Source: Candidatus Parcubacteria bacterium (GTDB lineage: Bacteria; Patescibacteriota; Minisyncoccia; JAHIHE01; JAGLIN01). Taken from it: a DNA stretch of 14,315 bases. Shown piece after piece: positions 5,909 through 14,304 of the stretch. The DNA lies in contig JAGLIN010000112.1 in assembly GCA_023142975.1 (NCBI GenBank), positions 1-14,315 on the forward strand. The letters run 5' to 3'. Both the position numbers and the translations under genes were made by a program. Numbering within the stretch: the first letter of the stretch is position 1; each line of letters opens with the position of its first letter. The notes under the pieces were generated by a model. The model worked only from the letters and a program-made list of their open reading frames with translations. It was not told the DNA's origin and did no database searches.

Positions 5909-5951
5909 CTAAAAAATCAACATTTAAAAAAACTAAAACCAATCCTTACAC

Positions 5952-5982
5952 AAAAAAGCCGCGCTCCGAAAGTGCGGCTTTT
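5952..5982 (-). terminator. Rho-independent terminator of rpoC
   Basis: AAAAGCCGCGCT (5954-5965) pairs with AGTGCGGCTTTT (5971-5982) over 12 bp with one wobble around a 5-base loop. On the minus strand the hairpin is followed by six T. It lies 20 bases after the rpoC stop and separates rpoC from the accessory genes. Confidence 0.9.
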
Positions 5983-6001
5983 GAAAACAATCAACTTTCC
6001 C

Positions 6002-9000
6002 CTATTTCTTCCTCGCTTCTATATTTCTAAAATATCCAGTCCCAGATGGAATTAATCGTCCGATGATAACATTTTCTTTCAGACCGCGGAGCTTGTCTTC
6101 TTTTCCAGTCGTGGAAGCATTTATCAAAACACGGGCAGTTTCCTGGAAAGAAGCAGCAGACAGAAAACTTTCAGTAGTGAGGGATACTTTTGTAATTCCG
6201 AGGAGTAATTGTTCAACAACAGCAGGTTTTTTAATCTTGTCTGTGATATTTTTATTTTTCTTATTCTCTTCAGCAATTTCTTTATTAGCTTCAGTCAGTT
6301 GGGCTTTTTCAACTATGTCTCCTATCAATAAGCGCGTATCGCCTGGATCTTTAACCTTAACTCTGGAAAGCATTTGTTTTATTATGATCTCAATATGTTT
6401 ATCGTCAATTCCTTCTCCTTGAGAAGTATAGACTTGTTGAACTTCTTTTATAATATATCTTTTAATTTCATCTATTCCTTTTAGGTTGAAAAGTTCGTGA
6501 ATATCAACATGTCCTTCAACCAATTGCTGTCCAGCTATAATTAAATCTCCCTTCTTAACAAAAATCGCGGTATCATTGTCAACTTCATAACTTTTAATAT
6601 CATCAGCTTTTTCTTTTGATAAAACTTCCTCCGCTTTTGGCTTGAATTTAATTCTAATTATTTTAGTATCGTCTTTCTTTTCAATATCCTCAACTCGTCC
6701 GTCCACTTCGGAAATAATCGCCTTTCCTTTTGGAACTCTTGCTTCAAAAATTTCTTCAACTCTTGGCAGCCCTTGCGTAATATCTTTTCCCGCCACGCCG
6801 CCTTTATGAAATGTCCTCATTGTCAGCTGAGTTCCTGGTTCGCCGATTGCTTGCGCGGTAACTATTCCAACCGCCTGTCCAATTTCCACTAATTTATTTT
6901 TTCCAAGATCGTAGCCATAACATTGCTGGCAAACTCCTCTTTTCGCTTTACAGCTTACAACGCTTCTTAAGGAAATTTTTTCAAGTCCAGACTCTTCAAT
7001 TTTCTGAGCTTCTTCTTTTTTGATTTGTTCGCCAGCTGCCACAATAATTTTTCCGGTTTTTGGATTTTTAATATCATTCAAGGCCGTTCTTCCAACTATT
7101 CTCATTGCCAATGTTCGTCCGATATCTAAATGCTCGTCGGCGACAAATTCGGTTCCTTCTTTATCACGGCAATCTTTTTCGTGAATAATAACATCCTGAG
7201 AAACATCAACTAATTTTCTCGTTAAATAACCGGCAGTTGATGTTCTGAGGGCAGTATCCGCCATTCCTTTTCTGGTACCATGCGTAGAAATAAAATATTC
7301 CAGAACATTAAACCCTTCCTTAAAACTGCTTCTAATCGGCAATTCAATTGTTTCACCTGATGGGTTCACCACCATTCCTTTCATCCCGCCCATCTGGGTA
7401 ATTACCGCCCAGTTGCTTCTTGCGCCCGAATTAATCATATACGCAACTGGACTTTCTTCTCCAATTGTAGACGGGATTTCCTGAGATATTTTATTTTTAA
7501 CCTCAGTCCAAATCTCAATTGATTTCGTTCTTCTTTCATTATTAGTCAATAAGCCCTCTTCATATTGATCTCTGATTTCATCAATGCGCTTGTCAGCTTC
7601 TGCAAAAAGCTCCTTTTTCAATTCAGGTATTTTTATATCATCCATTCCCCAGCTTAATCCTGATTCAGTAGCATAAGTAAACCCAGTCTCTTTTATTTTA
7701 TCAATTAGGGAAACCGTTTCTTTTTCTCCAAGTCTTTCCAAACAATTTGCTATTAGCAATTTTAAGGCCGAAGAGTCCATAACCTCATTAACAAACATCA
7801 ACTCTTTCGGCAACAATTGGTTAAAGATTATTCTTCCAACGGAAGTTTCTATAAACGCTTCTTTTGAATCGGAATTGTTTTTGCTTTTGCCATAATCAGA
7901 TTTCCAGAAATCGTTTTTTAATTTTATCTTTGCTTTCAGTCCAATAATTCCAAGTTCGTAAGAAACTATCGCTTCATCAGACGAACTAAACATTTTTCCT
8001 TCTCCAAGCGTTCCATCAACAATTTTTGTCATATAATAACATCCCAAAACTATATCTTGAGACGGAATAACTATCGGTTCTCCAGTAGCTGGCTTTAACA
8101 GATTTATGGATGAAAGCATAATTTCCCCAGCCTCTTTTTGCGCTTCCTGCGTAAGCGGCAAATGAACAGCCATTTGATCTCCGTCAAAATCGGCATTAAA
8201 CGCCTTACAAACCATAGGATGGATTTGGATTGCTTTTCCTTCAATTAAAACTGGATAAAACGCCTGGATTCCGAGACGATGCAGTGTTGGGGCGCGATTT
8301 AAAAGAACTAACTTATTTTGGATTACTTCCTCCAAAATATCCCAGACTTCAGTAATGCCTTGATCTATTAACTTATTAGCGCTCCGAACATTGTAAGCGT
8401 GATCTCTGGCAATAAGTTCTTTCATCACGAATGGTTTAAACAATTCCAGCGCCATTTTCTTGGGCAAGCCGCATTGACTTAAATTTAATCTCGGTCCGAC
8501 AACAATAACTGAACGCGCGGAATAATCAACGCGTTTTCCCAAAAGATTTTGCCTAAATCTTCCCTGTTTCCCTTTTAACATATCCGCGAGCGACCGTAAT
8601 TGCCTTCTTTTTCCAGTGGCAGCCATCGTCGCTTGTCCTCTTCTCGCGCTATTATCTATCAGCGCGTCAACAGCTTCTTGCAACATCCTTTTTTCATTTC
8701 TAGAAATAACTTCGGGGGCGCCAAGCTCTATTAATTTTTTTAAACGATTATTTCTATTAATAACCCTTCTATATAAATCATTAAGATCTGAGGTGGCAAA
8801 CCTTCCGCCATCCAATTGAACCATTGGCCTTAAATCTGGCGGGATGACAGGAATGACAGTCAGACACATCCATTGCGGTTTTATATTCGCCTTAACGAAA
8901 CCTTGCAATAGTCTCAATCTTTTCATTATCTTTTTTCCCTGAATAGAAGATGACGGCAATTCAAGAGCATCTTTCTCCAACTTTTTTATTAATTTATTCA

Positions 9001-9694
9001 AATCAGCATTCGCCAAAGCGTCTCTAACAGCTTCTGCTCCAATATTAGCTTTAAAAACTGAGGAATATTTTAAGGAAAGATTTCTATATTCAATTTCTGA
9101 AATAACTTTATGTTTTTTAATGCTTCTTAATTCTTCCTTTGCTTTATCTCGAGCTTCTTTAATGTCATTAATTTCAGGAACAGTCAATTTATTTTTACCG
9201 GCTTTGACCTTTGATTTATATTCACCTTCAATACGATCGCTTACCGCGTTTCTTTCTTCTTCATTAACTTCTGTAATTAAATAACTTGCGAAATAAATAA
9301 CTCTTTCTAATTCCTGAATGGACATTCCGAAAACTAGTCCAATGCTTGAAGGGATTCCTTTTAGAAACCAAATATGCGAAACAGGAACGGCTAATTTTAT
9401 ATGTCCCATTCTATCTCTTCTCACAATTGATTTCGTGACTTCCACGCCGCACTTATCACAAATAATTCCTTTATATCTGATCCTTTTGTATTTTCCGCAA
9501 TAACATTCCCAGTCCTTTGTCGGACCAAAAACTTTCTCGCAAAACAAACCGTCCTTTTCAGGCCTTTGGGTTCTATAATTTATTGTTTCCGGTTTCAAGA
9601 CTTCTCCGCAAGACCAATCCAAAATCACTTCCGGGCTGGCGATTTTTAATTTCACCGCTTCAAAGTCTTCAACTTTTGTAGATGTGTTGGACAT
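6002..9694 (-). CDS. rpoC: DNA-directed RNA polymerase subunit beta-prime
   Basis: 1230 residues, shorter than the roughly 1400 of Escherichia coli, consistent with absence of the large trigger-loop insertion. All key elements are present: the N-terminal zinc ribbon with C64, C66, C79 and C82; the catalytic NADFDGD motif with Mg2+ aspartates D502, D504 and D506; a second zinc site C842, C915, C922 and C925; the bridge-helix segment GTRKGMADTALRTSTAGY; and the trigger-loop LTMRTFHKGG with H963. With beta, alpha and omega it forms the cytoplasmic core enzyme that makes all RNA. The ATG at 9694 is chosen because the N-terminus aligns with the family; no Shine-Dalgarno precedes it. It is followed by a strong terminator. 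Unlike the usual rpoBC operon, rpoB is about 1.2 kb upstream, with another gene and repeats between, so rpoC may have its own promoter in the AT-rich leader. Confidence 0.98.
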   Translation of the reverse strand: MSNTSTKVEDFEAVKLKIASPEVILDWSCGEVLKPETINYRTQRPEKDGLFCEKVFGPTKDWECYCGKYKRIRYKGIICDKCGVEVTKSIVRRDRMGHIKLAVPVSHIWFLKGIPSSIGLVFGMSIQELERVIYFASYLITEVNEEERNAVSDRIEGEYKSKVKAGKNKLTVPEINDIKEARDKAKEELRSIKKHKVISEIEYRNLSLKYSSVFKANIGAEAVRDALANADLNKLIKKLEKDALELPSSSIQGKKIMKRLRLLQGFVKANIKPQWMCLTVIPVIPPDLRPMVQLDGGRFATSDLNDLYRRVINRNNRLKKLIELGAPEVISRNEKRMLQEAVDALIDNSARRGQATMAATGKRRQLRSLADMLKGKQGRFRQNLLGKRVDYSARSVIVVGPRLNLSQCGLPKKMALELFKPFVMKELIARDHAYNVRSANKLIDQGITEVWDILEEVIQNKLVLLNRAPTLHRLGIQAFYPVLIEGKAIQIHPMVCKAFNADFDGDQMAVHLPLTQEAQKEAGEIMLSSINLLKPATGEPIVIPSQDIVLGCYYMTKIVDGTLGEGKMFSSSDEAIVSYELGIIGLKAKIKLKNDFWKSDYGKSKNNSDSKEAFIETSVGRIIFNQLLPKELMFVNEVMDSSALKLLIANCLERLGEKETVSLIDKIKETGFTYATESGLSWGMDDIKIPELKKELFAEADKRIDEIRDQYEEGLLTNNERRTKSIEIWTEVKNKISQEIPSTIGEESPVAYMINSGARSNWAVITQMGGMKGMVVNPSGETIELPIRSSFKEGFNVLEYFISTHGTRKGMADTALRTSTAGYLTRKLVDVSQDVIIHEKDCRDKEGTEFVADEHLDIGRTLAMRIVGRTALNDIKNPKTGKIIVAAGEQIKKEEAQKIEESGLEKISLRSVVSCKAKRGVCQQCYGYDLGKNKLVEIGQAVGIVTAQAIGEPGTQLTMRTFHKGGVAGKDITQGLPRVEEIFEARVPKGKAIISEVDGRVEDIEKKDDTKIIRIKFKPKAEEVLSKEKADDIKSYEVDNDTAIFVKKGDLIIAGQQLVEGHVDIHELFNLKGIDEIKRYIIKEVQQVYTSQGEGIDDKHIEIIIKQMLSRVKVKDPGDTRLLIGDIVEKAQLTEANKEIAEENKKNKNITDKIKKPAVVEQLLLGITKVSLTTESFLSAASFQETARVLINASTTGKEDKLRGLKENVIIGRLIPSGTGYFRNIEARKK

Positions 9695-9707
9695 AGTGTT
9701 AATTTTT

Positions 9708-9753
9708 AATTTCTAATTTAAAATTTTGAATGAATTTCTAATTTCTAATTTCT
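9708..9753. repeat. AT-rich heptamer repeat in the rpoC leader
   Basis: The heptamer AATTTCT occurs three times in exact tandem at 9733-9753 and once more at 9708-9714. It lies 14-60 bases upstream of the rpoC ATG. It may be simple low-complexity sequence or part of an unusual promoter/leader; no clear -35/-10 pair could be chosen. Confidence 0.6.
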
Positions 9754-9763
9754 ATTAAAATTT

Positions 9764-9863
9764 GCGGGAACTGGTTTTTTTAACCAGTTTCTAATGTTTT
9801 GAAAATGCAATAAAATTTATCTTCTTGGGAAACATTGGAAACTATTTACAAAATAGTTCCCGC
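9764..9863. repeat. REPIN-like inverted doublet of the GCGGGAACT hairpin repeat
   Basis: Two copies of the repeat that bounds 1451-1771 sit head to head. The left copy begins GCGGGAACTGGTT with an 8-bp stem AACTGGTT/AACCAGTT (9769-9789). The right copy, read on the minus strand from 9863, has stem AACTATTT/AAATAGTT around TGT, then a tail ending GTTTCCCAAG. The left tail has decayed (GTTTTGAAA in place of GTTTCCCAA). Only about 30 bases lie between them. The element fills the gap between the unknown membrane-protein gene and rpoC. Confidence 0.75.
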
Positions 9864-9881
9864 AGTGAAGTTATATTGTTA

Positions 9882-10754
9882 TTAATTTAAAAATCTAATT
9901 GACCATGGATCTATATATGTATGTTCACTTGCGAAATTAAATTCAAAATAAACAAAAATATCCTTTCTATTTTCATTAAAAATAAAAAAATTAACATAGG
10001 GCATATCGGATTGAGCGAATTTGGAGCACAATTTTTCTGATTTCTCAGCTTGCACAAATTGTTTATTTAAATAAGCTCCACTTTTATCACCATTTATTTC
10101 TACCCATTTTTCTACTTCTTCTTCAGTTGGAGTAAGATTATCAGATAATTTTAGGATAATTTTTTTGTTATCTTTATAATTTTCAATTTGAAGATCGCAA
10201 TTTTTCATATCCCCGCCTTCTTTTTCTATTAAATCAGAAATTGCTTGTTTAATATCATTAAAGTTATTTTCGTATATGGTTAATTTGTTTGTATTTTCGA
10301 AATATTTGATGTCGTAAAATTTATAGCAAATTTTTTTATTATAGTAATAATCATCACTACAATCCACAATGTCCTGATTTTTCGGTTTTGCGGGAATTAA
10401 TATCCTTATGACATTTTCATTTTCGAATAATATACTTTCCAATTCATTGTGTGGAACATCCTTATTGTATCGCAGTGTGATATTGTGTTTTGGACTGAGA
10501 TAAATGTTGTTAAAATTAAAACGATATTCATTTTTCTTGATTTCCTCTTTAGTCTCATCTTGACCGCTTAATGAATTACTTTTAATATCAACATTTGTTT
10601 GTGTTAATATCCTAATTTGATTATTTAAACTGGAAATTATTTTAGTTAGTTTTATATTTTGAGAAAAATAGTAATAACTAATAATTAACAAGAAAAAAAT
10701 TATTAAGGATAGAGAAACAGAAAGGATATTTTTGTTTATTTTAAATTGTCTCAT
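9882..10754 (-). CDS. Single-pass membrane-anchored protein of unknown function, between rpoB and rpoC
   Basis: 290 residues. A basic start (MRQFKINKN) is followed by a hydrophobic segment at about 10-31 that reads as an uncleaved anchor, then a helical, possibly coiled stretch (about 33-60) and a polar, Asn/Lys/Asp-rich body. Five cysteines are in the body, two of them flanking the DDYYYNKK stretch, so disulphides are possible if it is outside the cell. A segment reading FENENVIRILIPAKPKN and the aromatic C-terminus (ending DPWSIRFLN) look like a compact beta-rich domain. I do not recognise the family. Its place between rpoB and rpoC is unusual, and palindromic repeats flank it on both sides (9764-9863 and 10781-10873), consistent with later insertion. 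No Shine-Dalgarno is visible. A lipoprotein is unlikely because no lipobox cysteine follows the hydrophobic segment. Confidence 0.75.
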   Translation of the reverse strand: MRQFKINKNILSVSLSLIIFFLLIISYYYFSQNIKLTKIISSLNNQIRILTQTNVDIKSNSLSGQDETKEEIKKNEYRFNFNNIYLSPKHNITLRYNKDVPHNELESILFENENVIRILIPAKPKNQDIVDCSDDYYYNKKICYKFYDIKYFENTNKLTIYENNFNDIKQAISDLIEKEGGDMKNCDLQIENYKDNKKIILKLSDNLTPTEEEVEKWVEINGDKSGAYLNKQFVQAEKSEKLCSKFAQSDMPYVNFFIFNENRKDIFVYFEFNFASEHTYIDPWSIRFLN

Positions 10755-10780
10755 AATTAAATAAATTAATAACTTTCAGC

Positions 10781-10873
10781 CCCGTCAGAGTCTCCAATAG
10801 GGACTCTGACGAAAAAGCAGGATAAACGAGATTTCCGTCAGAATCCTCTGCGGAGAGACTCTGACGAGACGGG
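10781..10873. repeat. Inverted pair of hairpins (E and F) downstream of rpoB
   Basis: Hairpin E (10783-10811) has 10-bp arms CGTCAGAGTC/GACTCTGACG around TCCAATAGG. Hairpin F (10836-10866) is an imperfect copy in opposite orientation with 7-bp outer arms CGTCAGA/TCTGACG. CCCGTC at 10781-10786 and GACGGG at 10868-10873 close the whole unit. The apical GTCTCC core matches hairpins A and D near 1500-1735. The short gap to rpoB is AT-rich with repeated AATATT. No T run follows either hairpin, so I do not call a terminator. Confidence 0.75.
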
Positions 10874-10913
10874 AAAACCTTGCTCCAATATTTTAATATT
10901 TAATATCCAATAT

Positions 10914-13900
10914 TTACTCCTCATCTTCCTCTTTCTTCTCTTCTTCCCCCTTCCCCCTCACCAATTCCACATTTAAACTAAGCGATTTTAGCTCATTTAA
11001 CAAAACATGAAACGAAGCTGGGATATTAGGGCTTTTAATTGGTTCGCCTTTTATGATTGACTCATACGCTTTTGATCTTCCCAAAACATCATCGGATTTT
11101 ATAGTCAAAACTTCCTGCAAAGTATACGCGGCTCCGTATCCTTCAAGCGCCCAGACTTCCATCTCTCCAAATCTCTGCCCGCCAAATTGCGCTTTTCCTC
11201 CCAATGGCTGTTGGGTTATTAAGGAGTAAGGACCAATAGAGCGCATATGAATTTTGTCTTCCACGAGATGATTAAGCTTCATCATATAAGTAACTCCGAC
11301 AGTCGTTTTGTTGGAAAATTTCTGACCATTTTTTCCACTGTAAAGCTGGACCTTGCCGTTTTCTGGCAAGCCCGCTTTTTTAAGTTCTTCTTTAATTTGT
11401 TCTTCTTTAACTCCATTTAAAGACTGGCAAGCTACTTTATAACCAAGTTTTCTACCAGCCCAACCAAGATGTGTTTCCAAAATCTGACCAATATTCATAC
11501 GACTTGCCACACCCAAAGGATTTAAGATTATATCAACAGGAGTTCCGTCTTCCAAATATGGCATATCTTCTACAGGAAGAATTGTTGAAATAACGCCTTT
11601 ATTTCCATGTCGTCCCGCTAATTTGTCTCCGATAGATACTTTTCTAAGCTGGGCAACGCTCACTTGAATTCTTTTAATAACTCCGCTGGAAAGCTTGTCG
11701 CCTTGTTCGCGGGAAAATATTTTAATATCAACAACTTTTCCTTGTTCGCCATGCTGAAGATATAAAGAAGTATCTTTAACATCCCTCGCTTTATCGCCGA
11801 ATATTGACCTTAATAATCTTTCTTCCGCGGTTAAATCACTTTCTCCTTTTGGAGTAATTTTTCCAACTAAAATATCTCCAGATCTAACTTCAGCTCCAAC
11901 TCTTATGATTCCATCTTCGTCTAAATCTTTCAGTTTTTCCTCTCCAACATTTGGAATATCTCTTGTCACAATTTCTGGACCAAGCTTTGTATCACGAACA
12001 TCAATAGAAAAATCCTCAATATGAACAGAACTAAACCGATCATCTTCAACAACTTTTTGCGAAATTATTATCGCATCTTCAAAATTAGCGCCTTCCCATG
12101 GAATAAAAGCGACAAGCAAATTTTGCCCTAATGCTAATTCTCCATTTTCTGTTGCTGCTCCGTCAGCCAATAAATCACCTTTTTTGACCAGCTGCCCTTT
12201 CTTTACTCTCGGATGCTGAGTCATACATGTCGCGGAATTTGACCTGACAAAATTGTAAAGATCATAATTTACAGATTTGCCCTTCTTGTTTTTTATTTTT
12301 ATATGAGACCCATCAACTTCAACAATTTTTCCGTCTTCCTTCGCGAGAACAACATGCCCCGAATCAACTGCCGCCTTTTTTTCCAATCCTGTTCCAACAA
12401 TAGGAGAATCTGGAATAATGCAAGATACCGCTTGGCGTTGCATATTTGAACCCATCAGAGCTCTATGAGCATCATCATGCTCTAAGAAAGGAATCAATGA
12501 AGTAGCCACGCTAATCGCTTGATTCGGAGAAATGTCCATATGATCAACTTTTTTTGCTTCTGTTATTCCTGGACTACCTTTTATTCTTGCTTGAACTTCT
12601 TCATTTTCAAATTTTCCATTTTCATTAATCGGAACGCTAGCATGCGCGATTGTTGCTTCTTCGTCTTCTTTAGCATCCAAATATACTATTTCATCAGTTG
12701 CCACTCCATTTGAAACCTTTCTGTATGGAGTTTCTAAAAATCCATATTCATCAATTCTACTATACAAGGCAAGATGTCCGACCAATCCAATATTCGGACC
12801 TTCGGGAGTTTGGATTGGGCAAACTCTCCCATAATGACTGCGATGCACATCACGAACTTCAAAACCGGCTCTTTCTCTCGTTAATCCTCCTGGACCCATC
12901 GCGGATAATCGCCTCTTATGTTCCAATTCAGCCAATGGATTTACTTGATCCATAAACTGGCAAAGCTGGCTAGACATAAAAAATTCTCTCACAACCGCGA
13001 TCAACGGTCTTGTATTAACTAACTGCGACGGCGTAATTGTATTTAAATCAACAGTGCTCATTCTATCTTTCACATTGCGATCAACCCTCATAAAACCAAG
13101 GCGAAATCTTTCTTGAACAAGCTCTCCAATTGTCCTGACTCTCCTGTTTCCAAGATGGTCAATATCATCGCCTATAGCACTATCAGAATTGTTTAATTCT
13201 ATAATCTTTTTTATTGTTAAAACCAAATCATTCGGCTGAAATACTCTTGTCGCGACAGAGTCTTCTAAATCAATTCCAAGCCGCTGATTCATTTTGTGCC
13301 GTCCGACTTTTCCTAAATCGTATCTGTCAAATTTGAAAAACATTCCCTCAATCAATTGTTTGGCGTTATCCGCTGTCGCCAAATCTCCTGGCCTAATTCT
13401 TTTATAAACTTCAATAAATCCTTCCGCCTGGGATGTAGCCAAGCCTTTTTTTATTGTTTCTTCAATAAATTTTACTTCACCTGTATCAACATCTGAGAAA
13501 AGTTTAAGCAAATCTTCATCTGTTTTATGACCAAAAGCCCGCAGCAAAGAAGTGACGGCCACTTTCCTTTTTTTGTCTATTCTTACAAAAATAGCGCCGC
13601 TTGATTCTGTTTCAACTTCAAGCCATGCGCCTCTAATTGGAATTAATTTAGCTCCGAAATATCTCTTGTCCTCTTTCTCGCTTGAGACGCTAAAAAATAC
13701 GCCTGGAGATTTAATTAACTGGCTAACGACCACCCTCTCCACTCCATTAATAATAAAAGTTCCCCGATCAGTCATCAAAGGAAACTCCCCGAAATAAATT
13801 TCCTGCTCTTTTTCAACTCCAGTTTTTTTATTTGTAAGTTTTATCTTACATCGCAAAGGAGCTTCATAAGAAATATTTTTTTTCTTCGCGGTTTCTTCGT

Positions 13901-14135
13901 CATATTTTTCTTTATCAAGATAATAATCAACAAAATCAAGCTCCAGCTCTTTATTAAAGCTAATTATCGGAGATACTTCTTTTAAAAGTTCTTTTAATCC
14001 CTCTCTGACAAACCAGTCATAAGAATTTAGCTGTAATTCAATTAAGTAAGGAAGGTCTATTGCGTCTTTTGTCTGCCCAAAATGTTTTCTGTCTGATTTA
14101 ATTAATTTTAAATTTGTAAATTCTTTTTGGGACAT
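10914..14135 (-). CDS. rpoB: DNA-directed RNA polymerase subunit beta
   Basis: 1073 residues against 1342 in Escherichia coli, consistent with loss or absence of lineage-specific insertions. Conserved landmarks include the rifampicin-pocket segment at about 387-417 (D396, H406 and S411 equal E. coli D516, H526 and S531, all in the drug-sensitive state), QTPEGPNIGLV, MGSNMQRQAV, GDKLAGRHGNKG at 836-847 and the C-terminal GGQRFGEMEVWALE block. The tail is strongly acidic (GEEEKKEEDEE). It is the catalytic-core partner of beta-prime in the cytoplasm. Ribosomal protein genes rplJ/rplL, often upstream, are not in the visible 180 bases; instead there are palindromic repeats. The ATG at 14135 fits the family N-terminus and has no Shine-Dalgarno. 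rpoC is not adjacent. The residues seen predict rifampicin sensitivity but do not prove it. Confidence 0.98.
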   Translation of the reverse strand: MSQKEFTNLKLIKSDRKHFGQTKDAIDLPYLIELQLNSYDWFVREGLKELLKEVSPIISFNKELELDFVDYYLDKEKYDEETAKKKNISYEAPLRCKIKLTNKKTGVEKEQEIYFGEFPLMTDRGTFIINGVERVVVSQLIKSPGVFFSVSSEKEDKRYFGAKLIPIRGAWLEVETESSGAIFVRIDKKRKVAVTSLLRAFGHKTDEDLLKLFSDVDTGEVKFIEETIKKGLATSQAEGFIEVYKRIRPGDLATADNAKQLIEGMFFKFDRYDLGKVGRHKMNQRLGIDLEDSVATRVFQPNDLVLTIKKIIELNNSDSAIGDDIDHLGNRRVRTIGELVQERFRLGFMRVDRNVKDRMSTVDLNTITPSQLVNTRPLIAVVREFFMSSQLCQFMDQVNPLAELEHKRRLSAMGPGGLTRERAGFEVRDVHRSHYGRVCPIQTPEGPNIGLVGHLALYSRIDEYGFLETPYRKVSNGVATDEIVYLDAKEDEEATIAHASVPINENGKFENEEVQARIKGSPGITEAKKVDHMDISPNQAISVATSLIPFLEHDDAHRALMGSNMQRQAVSCIIPDSPIVGTGLEKKAAVDSGHVVLAKEDGKIVEVDGSHIKIKNKKGKSVNYDLYNFVRSNSATCMTQHPRVKKGQLVKKGDLLADGAATENGELALGQNLLVAFIPWEGANFEDAIIISQKVVEDDRFSSVHIEDFSIDVRDTKLGPEIVTRDIPNVGEEKLKDLDEDGIIRVGAEVRSGDILVGKITPKGESDLTAEERLLRSIFGDKARDVKDTSLYLQHGEQGKVVDIKIFSREQGDKLSSGVIKRIQVSVAQLRKVSIGDKLAGRHGNKGVISTILPVEDMPYLEDGTPVDIILNPLGVASRMNIGQILETHLGWAGRKLGYKVACQSLNGVKEEQIKEELKKAGLPENGKVQLYSGKNGQKFSNKTTVGVTYMMKLNHLVEDKIHMRSIGPYSLITQQPLGGKAQFGGQRFGEMEVWALEGYGAAYTLQEVLTIKSDDVLGRSKAYESIIKGEPIKSPNIPASFHVLLNELKSLSLNVELVRGKGEEEKKEEDEE

Positions 14136-14170
14136 AGGATTAAATTGTTAAATTGTTAAAATAGTTAAGA

Positions 14171-14250
14171 CTTCCTCGCTTCTGTCATTTCGAGCCCTTT
14201 AATCGAGCCTTTTAAGGCGAGAAACTTGTCTGCCGACAGGCAGGTCTAAA
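14171..14250. repeat. REP-like palindromic sequence in the rpoB upstream region
   Basis: Contains two direct copies of CGAGCC followed by a T run (near 14191 and 14204), a small GCCT/AGGC hairpin (14207-14218) and a hairpin GTCTGCC/GGCAGGT around GACA (14228-14245). The GTCATTTCGAGC and GCGAGAAACTT pieces resemble REP-type intergenic repeats common in environmental genomes. No ORF is present. Confidence 0.5.
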
Positions 14251-14276
14251 AGCAATACCATACAGAAAGAATGTTC

Positions 14277-14304
14277 ATATTAAGATAATTTAGAGATATC
14301 TCAA
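14277..14304 (-). promoter_or_regulatory. Candidate rpoB promoter
   Basis: On the minus strand TTGAGA (14299-14304) and TAATAT (14277-14282) are 16 bases apart. The -35 box is good and the -10 box is weak. A perfect 10-bp palindrome GAGATATCTC (14293-14302) overlaps the -35 box. It would give a leader of about 135 bases containing the REP-like hairpins. Low confidence because AT-rich sequence gives chance matches. Confidence 0.3.

Noticed and set aside
6063..6422. 119-codon plus-strand ORF within rpoC
   Set aside because: It is antisense to a fully conserved part of rpoC and has no protein family features; the same holds for plus-strand ORFs near 8616, 9318, 12519, 12698 and 13552.
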